Assembly (NCBI GenBank): GCA_041655765.1
Contig: JBBAEU010000001.1
Span: 186,001-250,000, forward strand
Direction of reading: 5' to 3'
Length of the DNA stretch: 64,000 bases
Source: Brumimicrobium sp041655765
GTDB taxonomy: Bacteria > Bacteroidota > Bacteroidia > Flavobacteriales_D > Crocinitomicaceae
The notes below the pieces were generated by a model. It worked only from the letters and a program-made list of their open reading frames with translations. It did no database searches and was not told where the DNA came from. This document shows, one piece after another, positions 1-7,210 of the stretch. A program made the position numbers and the translations under genes. Each line of letters starts with the position of its first letter. The first letter of the stretch is position 1.

Positions 1-228
1 TAAATATATGATTTTTAGATATAGTTTTAAAATTTTTCAGGAACAGTTATCAACAATGATACTGTCATAAATTAAAATTTGTTGCTATGATAAAAGATTG
101 AAATATCGTTACTGTGAACCTGATTTTCTGTGTTAAATATATTGAAAATCATCGGGTTGTACAGGAACTTGTTCATTTAGTTATTGACTAAAGCAGGAGA
201 GAGGTTAAGGATTATGAGGTGAGGGTAG

Positions 229-1368
229 TTATTTTTTCACAATTTTACTGCGTTGAAATGTTTGACCTTTGTCGTCTGTGAGTATTACGAAGTAAATTCC
301 CGCTGATTGTTCGCTGATGTCAAGTGTATTTACGTGCATCTTTCTAGCAATAATTTGTCCTGTAAGATTGATCAGTTTAACATTTGTCTGAACAGAAAAA
401 TGAATTACATTGTTTACAGGGTTTGGATATATACTTACTAAATTGCTCGTTTTATGGCTTTCAACAGAAGTTGTATTGGATATTTCATGTTGACTAAAAA
501 AACGCCATATTTCTGTGCAAGCATCAAAGTCCATACAAGTAATTTCACTTGAAGACGGCATTGGTGAATTCGGCCAAGAGTGACCGCCACCTGTAACTTT
601 AAAAAGCTCTACAGTATGTCCATTTATCCCGCCTTCATACAAATGCCGCTCGGCTGTTGCATCATCATTGATGTCAATATCTGGGATTGAAGTAATGGTT
701 GGAACGATATTGCAATTGTTTTGATTAACCCAAAAAAGAGTTACATCTTCTATAGCTTTCATAGTTGAAGTTCCTGTGTAAGGATTGATAGCATCATCTG
801 TACCGTGTATATGCATTGTTGGAATAGGTCGTACGGGATTACAATTGTTATACATATTTACAGACATTGAGCCTGTAATCCCAGCAACTGCTGCAAAACG
901 ATTACTTTGACAAGCTAAAGCATAAGCCATAAAACTCCCGTTTGACATTCCTGTGCAGTAAATACGATTGGGATTTATTGTATATTGCGCAGATATAGTA
1001 TCAATGAGAGCTTCTAAAAAACCTACATCATCTACAGTAGAACCTAAAACATTTCCATAGTTCCAAAAGCTAACTCCTAACATTGTAGAACCATCAGGAT
1101 TAACGATGATAAAGTTAGCGGTATCCGCTATGGATCTAAAGTCACGGTATTGAGCAAATTGACTTCCACTGGAACTTGTTCCGTGTAATCCTATTACCAT
1201 TGGAACAGGATTCCCTTGCACATAAGATGCAGGGACATAGAATGAATATGTTCGGTTAATTCCTCCATAATTAAACGAGCCATTAATCGTTACTTGTGCG
1301 TTTAACGATGTTACAACCGTTGTAAGTACAACTGTCAATGTGAGTAATGCTTTTTTTATCTTTTTCAT
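229..1368 (-). CDS. T9SS-exported polyhydroxybutyrate depolymerase/feruloyl-esterase-like hydrolase
   Basis: Secreted alpha/beta-hydrolase of the LpqC/PHB-depolymerase (CE1-like) family, expected to cleave ester bonds in extracellular polymers. From the ATG at 1368 (379 residues) it begins MKKIKKALLT and has a signal peptide ending near SLNAQ (residue 25). The nucleophile elbow is G140-M-S142-N-G144; Asp191/192 in HGTDD and His263 in GGHSWP complete a likely triad. Residues about 310-379 form a type A T9SS C-terminal sorting domain (YPNPVNN near its start, GIYFV near its end). The reading frame stays open upstream to 1437, but that extension would hide the signal peptide. It is the last gene of a minus-strand run after mcrC. 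The exact ester substrate cannot be read from sequence. Confidence 0.85.
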   Translation of the reverse strand: MKKIKKALLTLTVVLTTVVTSLNAQVTINGSFNYGGINRTYSFYVPASYVQGNPVPMVIGLHGTSSSGSQFAQYRDFRSIADTANFIIVNPDGSTMLGVSFWNYGNVLGSTVDDVGFLEALIDTISAQYTINPNRIYCTGMSNGSFMAYALACQSNRFAAVAGITGSMSVNMYNNCNPVRPIPTMHIHGTDDAINPYTGTSTMKAIEDVTLFWVNQNNCNIVPTITSIPDIDINDDATAERHLYEGGINGHTVELFKVTGGGHSWPNSPMPSSSEITCMDFDACTEIWRFFSQHEISNTTSVESHKTSNLVSIYPNPVNNVIHFSVQTNVKLINLTGQIIARKMHVNTLDISEQSAGIYFVILTDDKGQTFQRSKIVKK

Positions 1369-1494
1369 TTTTCGCAAATGTAAATATCTTTCTTCGTAGT
1401 TCTTTTGTACTTCTATAATTATATAAGACCAGTCCATTTAAAAACCTCCGTTATTTTTAATTTACACACTAAATCTACTCACTTATTTTCTATT

Positions 1495-2703
1495 TCAGAG
1501 CTTATCAAAGATTTCTTTCGCCAAAATCTCACTGTTTTTAATTGTTAGTTCGTTGGTGATGTCCACAAATCCGAGCTTACATTTCTTACCTAAATTATCA
1601 TAATGAAATGTTCCGAAACTGCTATCCATTTGATTGGTTTTAGGGTAGAGCAACAAAGATTTTTCAGCTTTCCAATGCAGATTGTAAACGAACATTTGCT
1701 TTAAATCATCGTCTGACGGGTTCTTGTCTTCAATGATTTTCCATTTTGTGTCAATTACAAATGTTTCGTCTTGCGTTTTTAAAATAATGTCTGGACGAAT
1801 ACGTTTGCTTTCCCAAAACTTGTCAGAATTTTGAAATGAAACTTCTATTTCATTTGGTTTATGTTTTTGAAGGATACGGAAAATATATTCTTCCCACAGT
1901 GTGTTCATATCAAACAAAAGTGTGAGCAAATTCTCATTACCGTAGTTTAAGCTTGGTGAATAGTTCAGAATGATGATTTTAGCAATATCAATCGCTTTTT
2001 GGTAATCGTGATTTTTACGATCGATAATAATTTTATCAAAATGCTTTTTTTGAATATTAATGTTTTCATAATCTTGAAACTCAAAGAGCATACGATTTAA
2101 CTTGTCTTTTAAAGAATCGTTCACAAAGGTTTTCAGAATCAATAGACCTTTGAACAAAATTTGATGTAACAAATGGTTTTTGTCGTAAACCTGATGTTCG
2201 CAGTAAAAACGTTCTTTGTGAACCAAATTTTGCTGAATATTTTGGGCAAAAAGCAATTTACCTTTTAGTGCGTTTTGGTTGGACTGAGTTTTTCGATATT
2301 TCCTTATCAATCCTTTTTTTACTAATCTTTCAACTTCGTTTAAATACAATTCAAAATAAACATCTAAAATAGAATGGTATCGTTTTTTGAGTTGTGTTTC
2401 TGAAATAGACTCAACTTGAATATGTTTGCAGACTTTCAGCATATTCAGCAACACATTTTGCCAAAGATTTTTATCTGCATTTTCGTTGTTGTCTGCTTTT
2501 GGGAGGATTTCAATCGTTAAACCACCAATTTGAATTACTCCCACGTAGCTTTTAAAACGGACTCCTTCATGAATAATCGTAAAGTATTTGTTTTGGTGCA
2601 ATTCATTGAATTTTACCATTGCATCAAAATGATGTTTTCGGAAAATTCCCGAATCATCGTATCTTAATTTCTGATACTCGAATACTTGTATGAATTTTTT
2701 CAT
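1495..2703 (-). CDS. mcrC: McrC-like nuclease subunit of a McrBC-type restriction system
   Basis: McrC family subunit, which in known systems partners with the McrB NTPase to cut DNA carrying modified cytosine. The protein is 402 residues, a usual McrC length. The N-terminal part has the family pattern IQIGGLTIEILPK (about 57-69). The C-terminal half holds a PD-(D/E)xK nuclease core: P304-D305 then D318-T-K320 in FVIDTKWK. The mcrB homologue lies upstream on the same strand but is separated by a transposase gene and a palindrome cluster (2704-3449), so the pair is not translationally coupled as in most mcrBC operons. The ATG at 2703 opens directly after the repeat cluster. The nuclease residues are intact, so there is no sign of decay here. 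Target modification is unknown. Confidence 0.88.
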   Translation of the reverse strand: MKKFIQVFEYQKLRYDDSGIFRKHHFDAMVKFNELHQNKYFTIIHEGVRFKSYVGVIQIGGLTIEILPKADNNENADKNLWQNVLLNMLKVCKHIQVESISETQLKKRYHSILDVYFELYLNEVERLVKKGLIRKYRKTQSNQNALKGKLLFAQNIQQNLVHKERFYCEHQVYDKNHLLHQILFKGLLILKTFVNDSLKDKLNRMLFEFQDYENINIQKKHFDKIIIDRKNHDYQKAIDIAKIIILNYSPSLNYGNENLLTLLFDMNTLWEEYIFRILQKHKPNEIEVSFQNSDKFWESKRIRPDIILKTQDETFVIDTKWKIIEDKNPSDDDLKQMFVYNLHWKAEKSLLLYPKTNQMDSSFGTFHYDNLGKKCKLGFVDITNELTIKNSEILAKEIFDKL

Positions 2704-2998
2704 ATCTATCTTTTGTTCAACTCCTACGGAGTTGGTTTCCGAACTTCGTTCGAGGTAAATGCAAATATAACTCCTACGGAGTTGATTTTTACTTTTGTTG
2801 CCTCTACCTCCAACTGCGTTTGAGGTTATTCGTCGTGTATAACTGGTTTCTGACCTTCGTTCGAGGTAATAAACTTCTATAGAGTTACAGATGTATTTAT
2901 CAGAACTCCGTAGGAGTTCACTCTGCTTAACCCTAAACCAGCGAAGTGCAGTTCAGGGTTAAGCAGTGCTCCACGCTCTCCGAACTCCGTAGGAGTTC
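2704..2998. repeat. REP-like palindrome cluster beside the RAYT gene
   Basis: Four copies of a short hairpin with arms AACTCC/GGAGTT around a 3-nt loop lie at 2718-2734, 2769-2783, 2903-2919 and 2982-2998. The first two are in one orientation (loop TAC), the last two inverted (loop GTA). The last copy runs into the stop codon of the transposase gene (2997-2999). A 25-nt direct repeat (2734-2758 and 2845-2869, two mismatches) lies between copies. Paired inverted palindromes next to a RAYT gene match the general organisation of REP/BIME elements; that these are this enzyme's substrates is inference. Confidence 0.75.
2923..2966. repeat. Perfect 12-bp inverted repeat
   Basis: CTGCTTAACCCT at 2923-2934 pairs perfectly with 2955-2966 around a 20-nt spacer. 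It sits between the two inverted-orientation REP-like hairpins and just downstream of the transposase stop codon. It could be the terminal hairpin of the transposase element or a terminator-like structure; there is no clear T tract. Confidence 0.6.
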
Positions 2999-3449
2999 AA
3001 CTATCTACCCAAAACCACTTGATGTCATCTTCAAAATCGCCTTCTTTCCACAAACGATGAATTTCATCCTGAAAAGTCTCCGTTCTATGATGAGATTGCT
3101 GATTTTTAATATAATTAATCAAAACATCTTTTTCCTTCAATGAATAAGTCAAGGCACAATATTTAATTCCCCAACCTTTAAAATCTGGAAATAATTCAGA
3201 TTTTTTCATCCATTTTGAGGAAGCTACTTTTATGCTTTTTATCAAATTTGCCAAAGCAACAGATGGATGCAAATCCAACAAAATATGGATATGCTCCTCC
3301 ATTCCGTTAATCCGATAAAGAAAGCATTTTTTATTTTTTACAATTCCCCAAATATAGCGATACAGTTCAGGTGCTTGTTCTAACGGAATCGTTTTCTCAC
3401 TTGATTTTGTTCTAAAAATAATATGGTATAAAATCTTCGTATAAGCCAT
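2997..3449 (-). CDS. REP-associated tyrosine transposase-like protein (Y1/HUH, IS200-like fold)
   Basis: Single-domain HUH transposase of the Y1_Tnp family, 150 residues. The metal-binding pair is H53-I-H55 and the catalytic tyrosine is Y113 in the YxxxQ motif (YIKNQ), so the active site looks complete. Known relatives nick and rejoin single-stranded DNA at hairpins. No TnpB or IS200/IS605 ends were found; instead the gene is bordered by several short palindromes (2704-2998), which fits a REP-associated tyrosine transposase (RAYT). The start codon is only 11 nt after the mcrB stop, so it is probably co-transcribed with mcrB. Its place between mcrB and mcrC is unusual and is discussed in the findings. 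Confidence 0.88.
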   Translation of the reverse strand: MAYTKILYHIIFRTKSSEKTIPLEQAPELYRYIWGIVKNKKCFLYRINGMEEHIHILLDLHPSVALANLIKSIKVASSKWMKKSELFPDFKGWGIKYCALTYSLKEKDVLINYIKNQQSHHRTETFQDEIHRLWKEGDFEDDIKWFWVDS

Positions 3450-3460
3450 AAATCAATCTG

Positions 3461-5905
3461 TTAATTTTCGTAAACTGAAATAAATGTGTTTTTATCCCAA
3501 GATTCAAACGGAGTGAAACGATATACCTTTTTATCTTCTAAAAAGTCGTTTTCATAAACAAAGTTTTTCGGAAATTTTGCTGAGCCTTCTTCCTGATAAA
3601 TGAAATTTCCACCTAAAACCAAACCGATTTTTCCGAAATCTCCATAAAAATATTCTTCCAAAAGTGGAATGATTTTGTCTTTAAAAACCAGCTTTAAATC
3701 GTCTAAATTTTCAATTCCTATAAAATAAGAATGACCGATTTGGTGGTCTTTGTCAATCAATACTTCAATGCGTTGGTTGATGGTTTCCAGCAATTGTTTC
3801 AAATCAACATCTTGATATTCCGAATTTGATAAAACTTCGGGATTTGGTTGCATTTCCACGAATGAAAAACGTCTTCTTAAAGCGGTGTCCAATGCTTCCA
3901 CACTTCGGTCGGCTGTGTTCATCGTGCCATAAATATCTACATTTTTTGGTACACCAAACTCTCTTTTTGAATAAGGAAGTTTCACTTTTAATTCGTTTTC
4001 AGCTCCGATTCGTTTATCGGGTTCTATTAAAGTTATTAATTCTCCAAAAATAGCCGAAACATTTCCCCGATTGATTTCATCGATAAAAATAGCATAACGA
4101 TTGAATGGGTCACTATGAGCTTTCAAGCACAAGTCTTTAAAAATTCCATTTTCAATTTGATACGTTACATTTTCTGTACCCTCTTCCATAACAGGTTTTA
4201 TCCCTTCGATAAAATCTTCGTAAGAGAATGATTGGTGAAAAGTTGTGAAAACATAATGCTTAATTTCTTTATCAGGATTTGGCTTGAAGTTGTTCACAGA
4301 ATCTAAAATATCGTAAATTTCTGGTGCTTGCTCCTTTAGTTCGGTTTCGAGTAATTTCCATTTTTTATCTTTCGTTTTATCGAAAATATAAGGTGCTTGT
4401 CTTTGTGTATAGTTAACTGTTTTTGATTCGATTATCGTATGAAATTGGAGATTCCCCCAAATCGTTGCCCGAATATTTTTTGATTCTGACAAAATTGCTT
4501 TTTTTGATACCCATCTATTTTCTAAAATATCATTAACTTTACTTGTTCCCATTTCCAATAGAGACAAAGCAATAACTTGCCACCAAGTTAATCCACTTAC
4601 AATGTCCTCAAAATAAGCTTCAGGCGTAATACTTTTCTCAGAGATGGTATATTTAGGAAAATATTCATTTCTTAATCTGTACGTTTTTCCCGTTCCTGGA
4701 GCTCCAAACAAAATTTGATTTAACGGAGTTTTTTTGTCTGATTTTATATTTTCCATTGGTTTTTCGGTTGTTGTTTGATATTCTAATTGGCTCAAAATTT
4801 CATTTCTGAAATCTACGTCAAATGCCATTTGTTCCAATTCTTTTTTGTTGTGTTTGGAATACCCTGAAATTTGTGTTCTTTTCAGTTCATTCTCAATTGA
4901 ATTAAATACAGATTGTTTGTTTTTCTGAGCTTCTGAAATATCGTTTAATTTACATAAATATGCGGTCGGACTTCCGTCAAAATTTACAAAATTTCTACTT
5001 ATTTGCTGTTCTGAAATTGTTCGGAATTTATAATCGTCTTTTCCAATAGTTGCTGTATTCCAAATATATCTTTGTCCGATTGTAAAAACGATTTTATTTT
5101 TGTCAGCATTAAAAACTAATCTTTTATCTTCTTGTTGAAAACCAAAATTTTCAATTATTAAGTCTAAAAAATCATAATATTCTTCTAATTGTTTTCTGTC
5201 AAACTTTTTTAATAGTTCCAATAAATTGAAACCCTTCAAATCCTCCCTAAAAATCACATACAAAATATTCTGAATCATTAAATATTGATCATCCCAATCT
5301 GGTTTTGGATAGAATTTTCGATACGTGTTAATGAATTCATCGTTCAACAAATTTTCTTGGATGATTTGTTCAGATAATTCTTGTAAATGTAAAAAACGCT
5401 CTCCCGTTTTTTTAGATTTTATTTTCAGTTGTTTGCAGAAATACATGTAATAATCTGCTTTGTACAAAATATATTTTTCAGGATAACGAAAAGCCAAATA
5501 AACCGAAATGGTTCTTTCATCTTGTTGAGCGTTGATGTTGCTTCGATTTAACGCTTGTCTGATTTTTGGCAATAATTTTTCTGATTCGGTTTGAAAGTTT
5601 TTTATTCTTTGTGAAACTTCTACCGATTCATCATATAAGTTCCGAAACATTTCTTTCGTTTCTTCGGGGAAATTTTGAGCTGATTTTTCGATAAATCCCC
5701 AAGAGTTTTGGTACAGTAAATTTGACACCTTACTAAAAGAGTCACGAAACATCTGATAAAAATTGTCTGTTTCTAAGTCCCAGTTTTTTTGAAACGTATC
5801 TATCGCTAAATATTTATACGCTTCATTTGGTTCTCCGTTTTCTTCTAAAATGTCGATGTATTTTTCAATAATTTGAGAAGATGTTTTTATTAGGTTTTCA
5901 GTCAT
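3461..5905 (-). CDS. mcrB: McrB-like AAA+ GTPase subunit of a McrBC-type restriction system
   Basis: AAA+ motor of a modification-dependent restriction system, 814 residues. Residues 1-390 form a variable N-terminal region, presumably the DNA-recognition part, with no methyl-binding fold I can name. The motor follows: Walker A G401APGTGKT408, the family motif TFHQSFSYEDFIEGIKP (about 555-571), Walker B with DEINRGN (609-615) and the McrB signature NTADRS (663-668). These are hallmarks of McrB rather than of MoxR or dynein-type ATPases. The gene is followed after 11 nt by the RAYT gene and, after the repeat cluster, by mcrC. Upstream, 83 nt away, is a Zn/HIT-like protein. All motor motifs are present, so the system could be active. 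Confidence 0.9.
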   Translation of the reverse strand: MTENLIKTSSQIIEKYIDILEENGEPNEAYKYLAIDTFQKNWDLETDNFYQMFRDSFSKVSNLLYQNSWGFIEKSAQNFPEETKEMFRNLYDESVEVSQRIKNFQTESEKLLPKIRQALNRSNINAQQDERTISVYLAFRYPEKYILYKADYYMYFCKQLKIKSKKTGERFLHLQELSEQIIQENLLNDEFINTYRKFYPKPDWDDQYLMIQNILYVIFREDLKGFNLLELLKKFDRKQLEEYYDFLDLIIENFGFQQEDKRLVFNADKNKIVFTIGQRYIWNTATIGKDDYKFRTISEQQISRNFVNFDGSPTAYLCKLNDISEAQKNKQSVFNSIENELKRTQISGYSKHNKKELEQMAFDVDFRNEILSQLEYQTTTEKPMENIKSDKKTPLNQILFGAPGTGKTYRLRNEYFPKYTISEKSITPEAYFEDIVSGLTWWQVIALSLLEMGTSKVNDILENRWVSKKAILSESKNIRATIWGNLQFHTIIESKTVNYTQRQAPYIFDKTKDKKWKLLETELKEQAPEIYDILDSVNNFKPNPDKEIKHYVFTTFHQSFSYEDFIEGIKPVMEEGTENVTYQIENGIFKDLCLKAHSDPFNRYAIFIDEINRGNVSAIFGELITLIEPDKRIGAENELKVKLPYSKREFGVPKNVDIYGTMNTADRSVEALDTALRRRFSFVEMQPNPEVLSNSEYQDVDLKQLLETINQRIEVLIDKDHQIGHSYFIGIENLDDLKLVFKDKIIPLLEEYFYGDFGKIGLVLGGNFIYQEEGSAKFPKNFVYENDFLEDKKVYRFTPFESWDKNTFISVYEN

Positions 5906-5988
5906 TTCTGTTTCAGTTCGATTTTATAGTAAGGTCGTTTTATGCTAGTCAAAACGAATTTATGTGAGATAAATTTAATAAAAAAAAT

Positions 5989-6864
5989 TCAATTTCGTTT
6001 ATTTCTTGTTTTCTTATCAATAACTCCTAGTCCTGGAGCAATTTTACTGACTATTTTTACTTTAGGAATTTTGCTTCGGAGATATTTACGAACAGGAATT
6101 TTTAGTTCTCTAGCTTCCTCAATTATCTTACCTAATTCTTCACCAGTAATTTCCTTATTATCAGGAAGCATAAACAAAGATTGGGTGTGAAATGTAGCAT
6201 CTTCAGGATTTGTTGAACTTTCCAATTTATCTTCAATCCATAATAAATTCTCTTCATTTTCCAATACAGATATCCCTTCGCCAAATAGGTTGAAATGTTC
6301 AATAAGGTCAGTGTTTTTCAAAGTGTCTATCATAAATAAATCATGTTTCGATAACGGAATATGCAAATCATTAAACCTAATAAAAGGCCTGTTATCTACA
6401 AAAATCTGAAGATGGAAATGTGGAAAGTTTGCATTTTTTGAATCTTTATGTCCTTCAATGTCGGTTTTTCCTGCATTAAATGTCCATTCAATATTTTTAT
6501 ACTTGATTGTTCTTTCTATTTCCTTAGCATTATGGTCTTTGGAAGCTAGATCATTAATGTTCTTAAAGGGGCTTTCAAGATTTGCAACCCAGCGCAAGTA
6601 ACTTTCTAATTGGAATAGGCCGGGTGGATTCTTGAGATAATTCTCAAAATCTCTTTTTTTAATTCCTGAAGGCATAAGAAACCAATGAAAACACTCCTCA
6701 GAATTTTCAAAATAGTCAAGTTTCATACCACATAAATAACAACACCCTTTATCAAATGCAACTCGAAATTCCTTGTATTGCTTTTTTGCGCGTTCAATTT
6801 CCTCATTGTTCAATCTCTCGAGTTCTTCAGGGGTAATATTTTTCAGAAATTCTCGAATATCCAT
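5989..6864 (-). CDS. Uncharacterised protein with Cys/His cluster and HIT-like HxH motif, upstream of mcrB
   Basis: I do not recognise this family with certainty. From the ATG at 6864 it has 291 residues (the open frame extends to a GTG at 6891). Residues 10-35 are a charged helix; C42-x2-C45 and C58-x-H60 could bind zinc. The stretch FNAGKTDIEG (129-138) followed by H149-F-H151-L-Q resembles the loop and histidine motif of HIT nucleotide hydrolases and transferases, though the third histidine of the triad is replaced by I/F. The C terminus (about 250-291) is basic. It is co-oriented with mcrB with an 83-nt gap, so it may be an accessory defence gene, but that is inference from position only. 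Confidence 0.6.
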   Translation of the reverse strand: MDIREFLKNITPEELERLNNEEIERAKKQYKEFRVAFDKGCCYLCGMKLDYFENSEECFHWFLMPSGIKKRDFENYLKNPPGLFQLESYLRWVANLESPFKNINDLASKDHNAKEIERTIKYKNIEWTFNAGKTDIEGHKDSKNANFPHFHLQIFVDNRPFIRFNDLHIPLSKHDLFMIDTLKNTDLIEHFNLFGEGISVLENEENLLWIEDKLESSTNPEDATFHTQSLFMLPDNKEITGEELGKIIEEARELKIPVRKYLRSKIPKVKIVSKIAPGLGVIDKKTRNKRN

Positions 6865-7210
6865 TATCTTTGTCTGTTGTCTACAACCCACTCACCCCCA
6901 CATTCATATCTTAATAACACTTTCTGATATAACAAATATTCGTTAAGTTTCATTTAGCATTTTGTGATTAGTAAGTGTGTTATATTTCCTAAAGGTAATA
7001 ACTTTTTTAATCCATGGTTAATTTATAGCCTTTATCCATATTAATTTTCTTTCTCACGTATTTTCGAACTTTCGGATAAATAAATCATAAACAGCACAAA
7101 TTTTGCAGATATTCGTTGTGTTTTGCTTCAATTCCTTTACCAAATATTTGTGCATTGTCTTGGCACTCTTTTTGATTTAACATACATTTGTTGTTAATTA
7201 TAAAAATAAC
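6865..7210. other. Divergent intergenic region upstream of the McrBC locus and the adhesin gene
   Basis: This 346-bp AT-rich stretch lies between divergently transcribed genes. The adhesin promoter (7160-7190) is the only element I can support. I see no ORF of note, RNA gene or clear terminator in the rest. Confidence 0.6.
7160..7190 (+). promoter_or_regulatory. Bacteroidota-type promoter for the 969-residue adhesin gene
   Basis: TTG at 7160-7162 (-33), a 20-nt spacer and TACATTTG at 7183-7190 (-7, TAnnTTTG) match the Bacteroidota sigma factor consensus. Transcription would start near 7197, giving a leader of about 14 nt before the TTG start codon at 7211, and so supports that start. Confidence 0.7.

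Noticed and set aside
1..228. Search for a gene or RNA at the left edge
   Set aside because: AT-rich DNA without a convincing ORF, hairpin or promoter; nothing reported.
2704..2998. CRISPR array
   Set aside because: The repeats are short palindromes in both orientations with irregular spacing and no unique spacers of constant length.
2997..3449. Complete IS200/IS605 element
   Set aside because: There is no TnpB gene, no subterminal hairpin pair at both ends and the gene abuts mcrB directly; RAYT fits better.
5942..6190. Plus-strand 82-codon frame opposite the Zn/HIT-like gene
   Set aside because: Completely inside the complementary coding frame, without promoter or terminator.
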